Shown here: one piece after another, positions 35,432-44,191 of the stretch | How positions within the stretch are numbered: position 1 is the stretch's first letter | How the letters are laid out: each line of letters opens with the position of its first letter | NCBI RefSeq assembly: GCF_000368965.1 | Contig: NZ_KB849780.1 | Coordinates: forward strand, 992,145-1,056,144 | DNA from: Acinetobacter calcoaceticus DSM 30006 = CIP 81.8 | GTDB lineage: Bacteria > Pseudomonadota > Gammaproteobacteria > Pseudomonadales > Moraxellaceae | Direction: 5' to 3' | DNA length: 64,000 nucleotides | Made by a program: the position numbers and the translations under genes | The notes under the pieces: model-generated | The model's database searches: none | The model's input: the letters and a program-made list of their open reading frames with translations, nothing else | Told to the model about the DNA's origin: nothing

Positions 35432-35980
35432 ATGCCACATTTATTTCTCCCAACACGTGCATTAAAAGTTGTAAATAAATCAATTGAGTTATTTCACTAC
35501 GACGGGTTTCATCTGGTCGGCGTCGACAGAATTGTGAAAGAGTGTGAAGTTACCAAAGCGACTTTTTATAACTACTTTCATTCTAAAGAACGGTTGATCG
35601 AAATTTGCCTGATTGTGCAAAAAGAACGCTTAAAAGAAAAAGTGGTTTCAGTGGTCGAATACGACCGCAGCACAAACGCAATGGATAAACTCAAAAAACT
35701 CTATCTTTTACATGCAGACCTAGACGGGCTGTATTACCTGTTATTTAAAGCTATTTTTGAAACAAAACTGACTCATCCAAAAGCCTACATAACCGCCGTG
35801 CGATATAGAATATGGCTCACCAACGAAATATATAGCCTGCTTAGAGCACTTAACGCCGATGTTTCTTTTACTGATGCCAAATTATTTTTATATCTAATCG
35901 AAGGCGCTGTTATTCAGCGTTTAAGTTCGGATGAGGTGGATGAAAGGGTGTTAGAGGTGTTTTTGAGGGGGATGGGGTGA
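35432..35980 (+). CDS. TetR family transcriptional regulator
   Basis: A 182-residue TetR/AcrR regulator. The N-terminal HTH contains RIVKECEVTKATFYNYFHSKERLI, about residues 34-57, and the remainder is an all-helical ligand domain without recognisable family. No divergent transporter or enzyme lies next to it; upstream is the gene-free tract and downstream a hypothetical membrane protein in opposite orientation. Target genes are therefore unknown; autoregulation is likely for the family. Confidence 0.87.
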   Translation: MPHLFLPTRALKVVNKSIELFHYDGFHLVGVDRIVKECEVTKATFYNYFHSKERLIEICLIVQKERLKEKVVSVVEYDRSTNAMDKLKKLYLLHADLDGLYYLLFKAIFETKLTHPKAYITAVRYRIWLTNEIYSLLRALNADVSFTDAKLFLYLIEGAVIQRLSSDEVDERVLEVFLRGMG

Positions 35981-36020
35981 GAGAAAACGCTATAAAATTC
36001 TGTTCTGTGATTTTATAATA

Positions 36021-36058
36021 TTAACTATTGACCAAATTTAATTTTGATCAATAGTTAA
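36021..36058. terminator. Long hairpin between convergent genes
   Basis: Sixteen-base arms 36021-36036 and 36043-36058 with one mismatch and a six-base loop, between the TetR gene and the leftward membrane-protein gene. No T-run on the plus strand. Probably a transcription barrier shared by both. Confidence 0.5.
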
Positions 36059-36107
36059 TGCAATTTCTAAACACTATTAATGCTATCTAATAAAGTGCTG
36101 GAATAAT

Positions 36108-36791
36108 TTAACTATCTAAACGTATTGTTGAACTGCGATTTTCAAGTTTAATATTTTTATCCTTAATATCAAAAATATCTTTCAAATATAGAGCGGTACT
36201 TGCTTTACCGCCAAAGTATGATGCTCCTAAGATCAGACCGACATATACTACACATGAAAGAATTTTATAAAATGAATATGTATTATTATCTATGCGTTTA
36301 CTTAAAATTAAATCTTGAAGGAAAAAAACTTCAAATATTATTAAACCTAAATAAACTAATACAGCAAAAATAAGTATTGTTATTGCAGTTGATTTGATTT
36401 TCTCAATTGTTTTTTCTTTAAAAACATATTCTAAATATACCTGGTCATTTACTATAGTTTGTTTCATAAAGAAATAACTAAAATTTAAGTCTGAAAAAAG
36501 CTTATTGAAATTCCATAAATTATTAATTCTTTTATTAAACAAACTATAGTGATATCTCTTAGTTCCCAAAAATTGATTAGTGATATATTGGAATTGAATA
36601 GGTTGCAATGAATTTTCATCTTTGTTGAATTTTTCACATGCATCCAAGTAATTATCCAACTCTATCTTATCTTTTTCGAAATTTTTCTTTTTTAGTTCAA
36701 TACGAAATCTTGGTGAAAAAAACCATTTAACAACTGTCCCTAAAATACCAAGCCCTACTAAAGCTTCTAATATTATTTTAAACCACTCCAT
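36108..36791 (-). CDS. Hypothetical membrane protein
   Basis: A 227-residue protein with an N-terminal hydrophobic helix (EALVGLGILGTVVKWFF), a soluble stretch of about 100 residues rich in Lys, Asn and Phe, two central/late helices (STAITILIFAVLVYLGLIIF and CVVYVGLILGASYFGG) and a charged tail. GGAGG precedes the ATG, a strong ribosome site. I recognise no family. Very AT-rich codon use and isolated position suggest an accessory gene. Confidence 0.65.
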   Translation of the reverse strand: MEWFKIILEALVGLGILGTVVKWFFSPRFRIELKKKNFEKDKIELDNYLDACEKFNKDENSLQPIQFQYITNQFLGTKRYHYSLFNKRINNLWNFNKLFSDLNFSYFFMKQTIVNDQVYLEYVFKEKTIEKIKSTAITILIFAVLVYLGLIIFEVFFLQDLILSKRIDNNTYSFYKILSCVVYVGLILGASYFGGKASTALYLKDIFDIKDKNIKLENRSSTIRLDS

Positions 36792-36981
36792 ATGTAACCT
36801 CCAATTTATTAATAGGTCTTTATCTAAACAAAAAAGTTAAAAAGTATCCAGATAGAAAGGTCAGTATTGCGTCACAATTTGACGCGTATAGTTTGAGTAC
36901 ATAACTTTTCTTTTACTTTTTAAAATACATAAAAGGCTTGTTTGGGGGCTGATATAAGATATCTACAGAGCAGCCCATTTA

Positions 36982-37860
36982 TCACTTAATTTTTATATCC
37001 AAATTCTTTTCCAAAAATGAATCACTTTTAGTTTTCCAGACATTAGCAGGGACTGGATGTTTGGCACCATGAATAAGTTCTAAAGTATTCGGAATACCTT
37101 TATTGTCGAGTAATTGATGAAGCTGAGTACTTTGTTTTGGGTCAACAATTGGGTCTTTAGTGCTAACAAATATAAGAGTAGGTGGATATTGTGATGAAAT
37201 CGGTAACGATGATCTAGCCGCTGATGCAGTTTCTATATTTTTTGCAGCAGTAATGGATTCATTTATTTCTTTCATTACATTCAACGGTAGCGTTCTAGTG
37301 TTAGAACGCCACTGAGCATACATACCTTTAAAATCATAAAAGCCCGATACCAGAATCAAAGCGTTTATCTTTCCAGAGTCAGCCACGACATTTGCTATAG
37401 ACGCGCCACAACTAATACCAATCACCGCAACTTTATTAGGGTCAACATGAGGTTGTGAGCGAGCAAAATTAATGGCTTGTATAAGATTATTTTGTGAAGC
37501 TTTACCACAAAAATCTGATTTTCCAGAGGACTCACCATATCCACTCATAGATACAGCAACACTGAAAAAGTTCTTTTTACTATATTCATTTAACAAGCCA
37601 GAGCGTACAAAGGCTTTAGCACCTTGTTTATCTTTTTGAATGCCATGTAAAAAGATAATTGCTGGATACTTTTTATTAGCTAAGAGTTCTGGTTCTTTCC
37701 AATAAATTTCAGTTATTTGATTATTTGCTGTTAAAAGTTGATGCTGCGCTTGTTTGGTATAAATATAAGGAAGAATAGATATACGAAAAAAGACATAGAA
37801 GCCAATAACTAAAATTAAAGGGAAGATGTAAAACAAGATCTTTTTCTTATTAAGAGGCAT
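36982..37860 (-). CDS. Alpha/beta hydrolase, membrane-anchored
   Basis: A 292-residue protein. Residues 7-28 form a signal anchor. The fold motifs are IIFLHGIQKDKQG (oxyanion region), GISCGAS (nucleophile elbow GxSxG with Ser), FVSTKDPIVDP (acid) and HGAKHPV (His), a full triad. It resembles prolyl-oligopeptidase-like or dienelactone hydrolase-type enzymes. With the anchor it probably faces the periplasm. Substrate unknown. The gene is leftward and isolated, with more than 100 bases on each side. Confidence 0.82.
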   Translation of the reverse strand: MPLNKKKILFYIFPLILVIGFYVFFRISILPYIYTKQAQHQLLTANNQITEIYWKEPELLANKKYPAIIFLHGIQKDKQGAKAFVRSGLLNEYSKKNFFSVAVSMSGYGESSGKSDFCGKASQNNLIQAINFARSQPHVDPNKVAVIGISCGASIANVVADSGKINALILVSGFYDFKGMYAQWRSNTRTLPLNVMKEINESITAAKNIETASAARSSLPISSQYPPTLIFVSTKDPIVDPKQSTQLHQLLDNKGIPNTLELIHGAKHPVPANVWKTKSDSFLEKNLDIKIK

Positions 37861-38073
37861 ATAGAACTCTATTGTAGTTATTTATAAGTATGCGTGATTC
37901 TCTAACTATTGAAATTTAAAATCAATATATAAGTTTATTAATTGTTTTTGCTAAATTGGATTCCCTCCGAATGCGGAAAGGCTTCGATAGATTTTTGATT
38001 TATGTCGAAAATGAGATCTTAAATTTGTCATGAGGACACCTGTAAATTAGCAGGGAATATCGCCTATGGATTG

Positions 38074-38709
38074 CTATTTAAGAAGTAAGGATTGAGCAGC
38101 TATATTTTTTAGGTATTTCGGTACTCTAGATATAGTAAGTTTATTAATAGCTAACAATAAATCTTGATCAATGCTATTGAAGCCATATGTGTGACAAATA
38201 TTCGTACAAAGATAGTTGAATAATTGAGCCGTAACTTCAGCATCTGCTTCTGCACGATGAGCTGTGCCATTAAACTTAATATTGAATAAGTCTGCCATTG
38301 CCCCAAGTCGATAACTGGGTTGATGAGGTAAAATACGGCGAGCAAGTTTCAAAGAACAAATAAGTCCATTGTGTGATGGATTTAACTCCTGTCGAATACT
38401 TTCTGCTTTTAGGAATTTCTCATCAAATCCTGCATTGTGAGCAAGTAAAGGATCTGTTCCAATAAAGTCCAATAGAGAAGGAATGACTTCTTCCACTAAA
38501 GGAGCATGATTAACCATATCTTGAGTAATACCAGTCAACTTTGTGATGTAGTATGGAATATTTACACCACAGTTTATTAATGAAACAAAACGTTCTGTGA
38601 TTTCACCTTCTACAATACGTAAAGCCGCAACTTCTGTAATACGATCGCCAGCCTCAGGGCTGACTCCTGTGGTCTCGAAATCAAGTACAATGATTGGCGA
38701 AACATTCAT
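38074..38709 (-). CDS. 3'-5' exonuclease, DEDDh (DnaQ/epsilon) family
   Basis: A 211-residue exonuclease. ExoI is VLDFETTGVSPEAGD (Asp and Glu ligands), ExoII is LLAHNAGFDEKFL and ExoIII is HRAEADAEVTAQL, giving the complete DEDDh set. It is close in size to stand-alone epsilon-like exonucleases and RNase T-type proteins rather than the replicative DnaQ, which has a C-terminal polymerase-binding tail. It trims 3' ends of DNA or RNA; specificity not determinable. Single-gene unit. Confidence 0.88.
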   Translation of the reverse strand: MNVSPIIVLDFETTGVSPEAGDRITEVAALRIVEGEITERFVSLINCGVNIPYYITKLTGITQDMVNHAPLVEEVIPSLLDFIGTDPLLAHNAGFDEKFLKAESIRQELNPSHNGLICSLKLARRILPHQPSYRLGAMADLFNIKFNGTAHRAEADAEVTAQLFNYLCTNICHTYGFNSIDQDLLLAINKLTISRVPKYLKNIAAQSLLLK

Positions 38710-38839
38710 AAAACGCTTTCTCTATTAGAAATTAGGTATTAAAAGCACAATACTTTTCATCATAATAGCTTTAAGTCAAAGATAGCACTAAGTTAACTTA
38801 TCTTAATATTGAAATTATATTAGTAAGTGATATGTTTAG

Positions 38840-38935
38840 CTGTTAGGTTATGCCGAGCACAGCCCATTTACACGGGCTTATAAAGAGTGGCCGGGTAAAA
38901 CGCCACAACAAGCCCGAGAGGAAATGAATAACTGA
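38840..38935 (+). pseudogene. AraC family regulator, C-terminal remnant
   Basis: The plus strand encodes LLGYAEHSPFTRAYKEWPGK followed by TPQQAREEMNN and a stop, the end of an AraC HTH domain (recognition helix 2 and tail). An in-frame TAG lies immediately upstream and nothing further 5' is recognisable. It is a relic of a deleted regulator gene next to the solute-binding protein gene. Confidence 0.7.
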
Positions 38936-38978
38936 GGGTAGAACCTCTTAAAATAAGATGTGCATATGTTTTGAGTGT

Positions 38979-39974
38979 TTATTCATCGTTTAACGTACAT
39001 TCAAAATTACTTGGGTTTTCTTTACATCTCACTTTTTTCAAAAAGTTCATCATTTTAGGGTCATAGATACCTGCCTTGGTTAGCTGTATCCGTGCTTCGC
39101 GCATCATTTTCATATAATTTAATTGTTCGTTTTTAGGAATATCCATCCAATATTTTGCAGGAATATCACTTTCATATTTAGCAATAATGCGAAAGGTTCT
39201 ATTTAATTGACTGGCTACCCAAGTTCGCGACTTTTGCCCAAAACCTGCTGGAAACTGATCTTTACGAATAATGAAGTTTGCCGAAATTTGAGTTAAAGGG
39301 AAACGAATGATAGCTCCTTTCTCACCTAAACCTTTGTGTAGTTCAAAAGGTTTAAATGCAACAATAGGAGCAGGGACAATATCAATTTCATGGTTATTAA
39401 ATTTCGCACCCGCATTGGTGACGTCTACAGATACAGCCTGACCACCGACATGTTGAACAAGCTTTGGTTGGGCTTCATCATATTTAAATACACCTATTTT
39501 TTTACCGGCAGCTTTAGCGAGTGTATTGATACTTCTATCATTTACAAATAAATATGCAGGCCCAATTGTTCCTAAGCCTGCAATTTCGTAAGGACCTACA
39601 ACCATGTTTTTTGCGGCCATTGGTGAGGACAACAGCTTATAGGCATTAATTGCCGTTTTCATATTTGTTAATGCGCCAACTGCATCTAAAGATCCTGTAT
39701 ATTTATTAAACTGACGACCACGTAAGCCACTAATAATAGCGCCATCACATTTTCCAACTTTTAAATCTTCAGCCGCAACTCGTTCATCAACATATGCTTT
39801 TAAAGATAGATCAGCTCCCCAATTTTTGGCCTCAAGTGCATAATCTTTGGCTAAAGCGAAAGCATCTCCCGATTTACCAATTGGGTCAAACACACAGACG
39901 ACTTGTTGTTTTGCATAAAGAGTTGTTGTTAAACATGTACTTGTAATAAATAAAATAATTTTAAAACGATCCAT
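38979..39974 (-). CDS. Putative solute-binding protein (DUF6091-type)
   Basis: A 331-residue exported protein with a signal peptide ending near residue 22 (TTTLYAKQQ). The mature part has the two-lobed periplasmic binding pattern (VVCVFDPIGKSGDAFALAKD, VGKCDGAIISGLRGR, GKKIGVFKYDEAQPKLVQ). It resembles putative TRAP-like solute-binding proteins of Acinetobacter. No transport partner lies beside it. A perfect palindrome (40118-40142) lies about 150 bases upstream of its start. An AraC remnant lies downstream. Ligand unknown. Confidence 0.75.
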   Translation of the reverse strand: MDRFKIILFITSTCLTTTLYAKQQVVCVFDPIGKSGDAFALAKDYALEAKNWGADLSLKAYVDERVAAEDLKVGKCDGAIISGLRGRQFNKYTGSLDAVGALTNMKTAINAYKLLSSPMAAKNMVVGPYEIAGLGTIGPAYLFVNDRSINTLAKAAGKKIGVFKYDEAQPKLVQHVGGQAVSVDVTNAGAKFNNHEIDIVPAPIVAFKPFELHKGLGEKGAIIRFPLTQISANFIIRKDQFPAGFGQKSRTWVASQLNRTFRIIAKYESDIPAKYWMDIPKNEQLNYMKMMREARIQLTKAGIYDPKMMNFLKKVRCKENPSNFECTLNDE

Positions 39975-40117
39975 ATTTAGTTATCCATTATTTAAATTAT
40001 AAAATTTATTTTATAAATCTGGGTCAGATTAGATATGACATTTAAACAAAAATTTTAAGGGAAAAAGTCAAAAGACAGCTTAGGGTTAGCAAGTCATTTA
40101 ATTATTTTTTAGAATAT

Positions 40118-40142
40118 TTTTTGTCCGCTTTACGGACAAAAA
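40118..40142. promoter_or_regulatory. Perfect palindrome upstream of the solute-binding gene
   Basis: Ten-base arms 40118-40127 and 40133-40142 with core TGTCCG/CGGACA and a five-base centre. It lies between the divergent genes at 39974 and 40231/40470. It fits a TetR-type operator better than a terminator, since no T-run follows outside the stem. Confidence 0.4.
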
Positions 40143-40230
40143 TCTCATAAAGCGGTATTTTCTCTATTCTTTTTATATCCTTAAATAAACTTAAAAATTA
40201 GTTTATCCATTACCGAATGGAGATTAATTT

Positions 40231-40380
40231 ATGGAAATCTTAAAAACAAAAATTGCAATTATGGGCTCAAGACTAACGGGCCTATCAAACAGTGAGATAG
40301 AGATTCTAGCGAGTAGTGCAAAGCATCGCATTGGACTATCTAAAGGTATCAATGATAAGCAAACCGTAGTCGATGGATAG
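40231..40380 (+). CDS. Small ORF, 49 residues, unknown
   Basis: ATG at 40231 with GGAG eight bases upstream and an uninterrupted frame to a TAG ending at 40380. The product (ILKTKIAIMGSRLTGLSNSE, then IEILASSAKHRI) has no signal peptide or membrane helix. It is 89 bases upstream of the amidohydrolase start and may be a leader peptide, a fragment of a lost gene or chance. Not recognised. Confidence 0.35.
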   Translation: MEILKTKIAIMGSRLTGLSNSEIEILASSAKHRIGLSKGINDKQTVVDG

Positions 40381-40469
40381 ACCTAAGTGCTCAAAGACTG
40401 GATGTAAACATATCAACAAGAAGATTGGAAAACGATTATTAGAATTTAAATTATTTTTTGGAGTTAAAT

Positions 40470-42242
40470 ATGAGATTTAAAAAAGGATTTTTAGCACTCA
40501 GCCTAGGTTTGCTCTTTATAAACTTGGGATGTACAGACAATGATAGTGCCGACAATATTGGTGCTGAAAGTATTTATATTAATGGAAAAATTTATACCGC
40601 TAAAGATAAAGACTCTTTTCAGCAAGCAATCGCCGTTGCCCATGATGGAACCATTATAAAAGTGGGTAGTAACGAAGAAATTAAAAAAATTGCAGATAGC
40701 AAGACACAAGTTTTTGACCTTGATAACAAGGTTTTAATGCCAGGTTTAATTGATAGTCATATTCATGCTTTAGCTTCTGGTGTAGAGGCTGTATTAGCAA
40801 CCATGGATAGTGACGATATAACAATAGATATTTCCAAGGTGGAAGCAAAACTTAGACAATCGAGTCTGGATGGTACGGGTGTTGCTGGAGATGTTCTATT
40901 TTTAAATGGTCTATCGTCAGAATATTGGGAATTAGCTGACCAACTCTCCAATGTATTTAACAATAATGAATGGAAAGATCGCCCAATTGCCTTAGTGGGT
41001 AGCGACCATCATACAGCATGGGCAAACCAAGCACTTTTAAAAAAAGCAGGTATAGACGCAAACTTCATTCAGCAATTAAGCCCAGATGATCAGCAAAATA
41101 TTGCACATAATGAAAAATTTGAGCCAACTGGATTTGTGGTCGATTCAGGCTGGGATATGGTGAGTGATAAAATTCCATCTGTATCACATGATCTGCTTTA
41201 TAAAGGCTCTAAAGAAGCAATCAAATACTATAACAGTTTAGGCATCACGGCATGGATGGATATTGCTGCGAATGCCAGTCCCAATAAGGGAATTACCAAT
41301 ATTAAAAATACAGAGGAAACATTAGGGATGATTCCAATGTATAAAGAATTATCTCAGAAAGGAGAGTTAACGGCGCGAGTTTCTGGGTTACATGTAATTA
41401 ACTCAAAAAGTACGCCTCAAGTTTTTAACATCATTGAGTCAATCAATAGTAAATATAAAAACATAGATAACTTTAATTTAATTGGTGTAAAGGTATTTGC
41501 GGATGGAGTGTTAGAGTTTCCCGCCCAATCGGCTGCACTACTTGGCCGATATTCTAATAGTAACAAGCAAGGGACTTTATTATTTGATCCAAATACCTTT
41601 AAGTTAGTTGTGGATGAAGCTGACAAGCGAAATATGCTGGTTCATATCCATGCCGTTGGGGATAGAGCTGTACAGGAATCTTTAAATGCAATTGAATATG
41701 CTCGTTCAAAACGTCAGAGCAATGTCCCACATAGTATTACTCATCTCCAGCTCGTAGACCCTAAAGACTATAAGCGCTTTAAACAAAACAATGTGATTGC
41801 TTCTATGCAACTAGCATGGGCCTACGAAGACAGTTTTAACAAAGAACTGGTAAAACCTTATATTGATGCAGCTTCTTATAAGGGGATGTATCCTGCACAT
41901 TCGTTGTTGGTTAACGGCGCGACAATTGCAGGCGCAAGCGATGCACCAGTTTCAACCGCCAATCCTTTTGTTGCCATGGCTACAGCAATTACAAGAAAAG
42001 GAATTGAAGGAGATATTTTAAACCCAGCGGAAGCGATTGATCGAGATACCGTATTTAAGGCTTATACGATTAATTCGGCTAAGGCACTTTATTTAGATAA
42101 ACGCATCGGCACGCTCGAACCGGGCAAAAAAGCCGATATGATTTTAGTAGATCGAGATATTTTTAAAGTTTCACCTGAACAGTTGGCTGAAACAAAGGTG
42201 GTATGGACTATTTTTAATGGGAAGAAAGTCTATCAACAGTAA
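40470..42242 (+). CDS. Amidohydrolase family lipoprotein (YtcJ-like)
   Basis: A 590-residue protein of the amidohydrolase-3 group. The N-terminus is a lipoprotein signal (LGLLFINLGC, Cys at about 21), and the barrel carries MPGLIDSHIHA (metal His pair), VHIHAVGDRAVQ and SDAPVSTANPF (catalytic Asp). Relatives hydrolyse cyclic amides, N-acyl amino acids or similar C-N bonds. Lipid anchoring would place it in the periplasm, unusual for this mostly cytosolic family. ATG at 40470 with TTTTGGAG upstream; an in-frame TTG at 40458 overlaps that site. Confidence 0.85.
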   Translation: MRFKKGFLALSLGLLFINLGCTDNDSADNIGAESIYINGKIYTAKDKDSFQQAIAVAHDGTIIKVGSNEEIKKIADSKTQVFDLDNKVLMPGLIDSHIHALASGVEAVLATMDSDDITIDISKVEAKLRQSSLDGTGVAGDVLFLNGLSSEYWELADQLSNVFNNNEWKDRPIALVGSDHHTAWANQALLKKAGIDANFIQQLSPDDQQNIAHNEKFEPTGFVVDSGWDMVSDKIPSVSHDLLYKGSKEAIKYYNSLGITAWMDIAANASPNKGITNIKNTEETLGMIPMYKELSQKGELTARVSGLHVINSKSTPQVFNIIESINSKYKNIDNFNLIGVKVFADGVLEFPAQSAALLGRYSNSNKQGTLLFDPNTFKLVVDEADKRNMLVHIHAVGDRAVQESLNAIEYARSKRQSNVPHSITHLQLVDPKDYKRFKQNNVIASMQLAWAYEDSFNKELVKPYIDAASYKGMYPAHSLLVNGATIAGASDAPVSTANPFVAMATAITRKGIEGDILNPAEAIDRDTVFKAYTINSAKALYLDKRIGTLEPGKKADMILVDRDIFKVSPEQLAETKVVWTIFNGKKVYQQ

Positions 42243-42262
42243 TCAGGCTATTTAGGTTTTAA

Positions 42263-42287
42263 GTGGGCTGAGGAGAAATCAGCTCAC
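42263..42287 (+). terminator. Hairpin after the amidohydrolase gene
   Basis: Nine-base arms 42263-42271 and 42279-42287 with one G-U pair and a seven-base loop, 20 bases after the stop. No U-tract, so efficiency is uncertain. Confidence 0.4.
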
Positions 42288-42348
42288 TCACTGGGCAGCT
42301 TTATAAAGCAGTATTGCTAAAATTCGCTTCATATTACAAATATAGTAA

Positions 42349-42448
42349 TGAGCAAAAATTTGCGCAAAATTTAGATATTTAAATGGAAATGCGCAAATAT
42401 ATTCACAAAATCTCTTTTTTATAGTATTTTTGAGAAAATATTTGCTCA
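42349..42448. promoter_or_regulatory. Three phased operator-like palindromes upstream of hipA
   Basis: Eighteen-base imperfect palindromes of pattern TGMGMAAA-N2-TWTKCDCA lie at 42349-42366, 42390-42407 and 42431-42448. Their centres are exactly 41 bases apart, about four helical turns, so all face the same side of the DNA. The last ends ten bases before the hipA ATG. HipB proteins repress their own operon by binding multiple spaced palindromes, so these are the likely HipB sites. The sequence differs from the E. coli HipB operator (TATCC-N8-GGATA). Confidence 0.7.
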
Positions 42449-42457
42449 TTTACTGCC

Positions 42458-43789
42458 ATGAAAAAATTAACAATACAAGCCTTACTAGATAAAAACTGGG
42501 TAGATATAGCAGACCTAAAACTGCTAGAACCTAAGTTGGGTTCAACGAGTGGCAGTGAATTAGAATATGAATTGGATTATGCAATTCAATATTTAGACAG
42601 ACGAGATGAGCATGCCTGTAGTCTATCACTTCCTGTACAAATTCTTGTAAAACATGAATCGAGCACATGGTTTGGTTTTTTAGATGATATCGTGCCTTCT
42701 GGTGCTGCACGACGTTATTGGGTGAATTATCTAGATTTACAACGGTTAACCCATGCCGAGCAAGATAGTATTTTATTAGAAAAAGGGGGAATTGCTCCTG
42801 TTGGTAATTTACGGATTAAAGAAGCACTTCCACCTATAAATCCAGAATCAACCTTACATTTACGTTATTTTAGCAAGGAAGATGTTGCTGAGCGTAATAT
42901 TGATTTTTTGGAGTACGCTCAGCAAATGGGTGCCATTAGTGGTGGTGCAACTGGCGCAGGCGGGGAAGCTCCCAAATTACTTATCCGAGTTTCACCAGAA
43001 CAAAAAGTCTGGATTGATACTTATCAAGAAAATTTTGATCAACCAGATCAGCATTATTTAGTGAAATTTCCGAGAAATAAACGTAGCGAGATTGATTGTG
43101 ACATTCTCAGAGCCGAATATTATTACTATCAGGTACTCAATGAATTAGGTTTCAATACGATTGAAACAACACAAATGAAGCTCATTGAAGGTACAAAGTA
43201 TCCTTCTTTGTGGCTACCAAGGTTTGATACAGAATGGCGTAATCAACAATGGCATCGCCATGGCTTAGAATCTGTTTATTCGGTGCTAAATAAATCTTCT
43301 GGTAGTCACCTTAACCATTTTGAAGTGATTGAAGATCTATGTAGATTACTGAGTAGCATTGATTCAGATTTTGATGCTTCACAATTCATTTGTGAGTGGT
43401 TACAAAGAGACTTACTGAATATTATTTTCGGTAATTCAGACAATCATGGTCGCAATACATCATTTCTAAAAAAATCTGGAAAAATTTCTCTTTCTCCTAT
43501 TTACGATTTTGCCCCCATGAAAGCCGATCCAGAAGTAGTGATAAGGTCGACCACTTGGGGAAGTCCGTATGAAGAAGGGGGGGAATATCGTTGGGCTCAA
43601 ATTACCCAAAAACTTGCGCCTAGGTGTGATCCCAATTTATCTCTAGACAAGTTAAAGACTTTGGCACGTAATCTAGTTGGGCTAAAACAACGATTGGTTG
43701 ATAAAGGAGTCCCAAAACAAATTATTGAAATGCCAGCACTGTCATTTGATTACATAGAAGCTAAATTGAAAAGATGGGAACTGCTATGA
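42458..43789 (+). CDS. hipA: HipA-family serine/threonine kinase toxin
   Basis: A 443-residue HipA-like kinase. Visible motifs are an N-terminal subdomain with FGFLDD-like LDDIVPSGAARRYW, the glycine loop ATGAGGEAPKLL, HYLVKFPRN (nucleotide lysine), the catalytic GNSDNHGRN and the metal-binding SPIYDFAPM. HipA toxins phosphorylate translation factors such as glutamyl-tRNA synthetase and cause persistence. The gene precedes hipB, opposite to the E. coli order, and overlaps it by four bases. Three candidate operators lie upstream. Target is not known here. Confidence 0.85.
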   Translation: MKKLTIQALLDKNWVDIADLKLLEPKLGSTSGSELEYELDYAIQYLDRRDEHACSLSLPVQILVKHESSTWFGFLDDIVPSGAARRYWVNYLDLQRLTHAEQDSILLEKGGIAPVGNLRIKEALPPINPESTLHLRYFSKEDVAERNIDFLEYAQQMGAISGGATGAGGEAPKLLIRVSPEQKVWIDTYQENFDQPDQHYLVKFPRNKRSEIDCDILRAEYYYYQVLNELGFNTIETTQMKLIEGTKYPSLWLPRFDTEWRNQQWHRHGLESVYSVLNKSSGSHLNHFEVIEDLCRLLSSIDSDFDASQFICEWLQRDLLNIIFGNSDNHGRNTSFLKKSGKISLSPIYDFAPMKADPEVVIRSTTWGSPYEEGGEYRWAQITQKLAPRCDPNLSLDKLKTLARNLVGLKQRLVDKGVPKQIIEMPALSFDYIEAKLKRWELL

Positions 43790-44094
43790 ATATAAAAAAT
43801 CAGACCCAAGACCGTCAGCAAGTTCTTATCGATTTATATAAACAATATTTATTGAGTGAGATTACGCTGGGACAATTGCTGTCGCATTTGCGAAAGAATG
43901 TACTGGGTTTGTCGCAAGAACAATATGCTGCTTTGGTGGGTATAAGCCGTCGGACTTTAACTGATATTGAGCAGGACAAAGGTAAACTTACTCAATCAGT
44001 GTTAGATAAGGTGTTTAAGCCACTGGGTCTAAAAGCAGGTCTTGTACCTACGCATGAACATATTGTTGGCAAAATTATAAAGCCATCCGAGTAA
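43786..44094 (+). CDS. hipB: HipB-like antitoxin (XRE family)
   Basis: A 102-residue helix-turn-helix protein: LLSHLRKNVLGLSQEQYAAL and VGISRRTLTDIEQDKGK form the XRE domain (about residues 22-65), followed by a short tail. ATG at 43786 overlaps the hipA stop as ATGA and has GGGA upstream; an earlier ATG at 43774 is possible. It should bind HipA and repress the operon through the three palindromes. The hairpin at 44147-44182 follows. Confidence 0.87.
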   Translation: MNIKNQTQDRQQVLIDLYKQYLLSEITLGQLLSHLRKNVLGLSQEQYAALVGISRRTLTDIEQDKGKLTQSVLDKVFKPLGLKAGLVPTHEHIVGKIIKPSE

Positions 44095-44146
44095 GAAACT
44101 AAAGTATTCTTGATCGACATTCTCTAGTCTGGAAGCGCGATGAAAT

Positions 44147-44182
44147 TTTATTGCTGTGAAATTTATAATACACAGCAATAAA
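44147..44182. terminator. Bidirectional hairpin between hipB and the UvrA-like gene
   Basis: Perfect 12-base arms 44147-44158 and 44171-44182 with a 12-base loop, lying between two convergent genes. Short A/T runs flank both sides. Confidence 0.65.
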
Positions 44183-44191
44183 GTCAGATTA

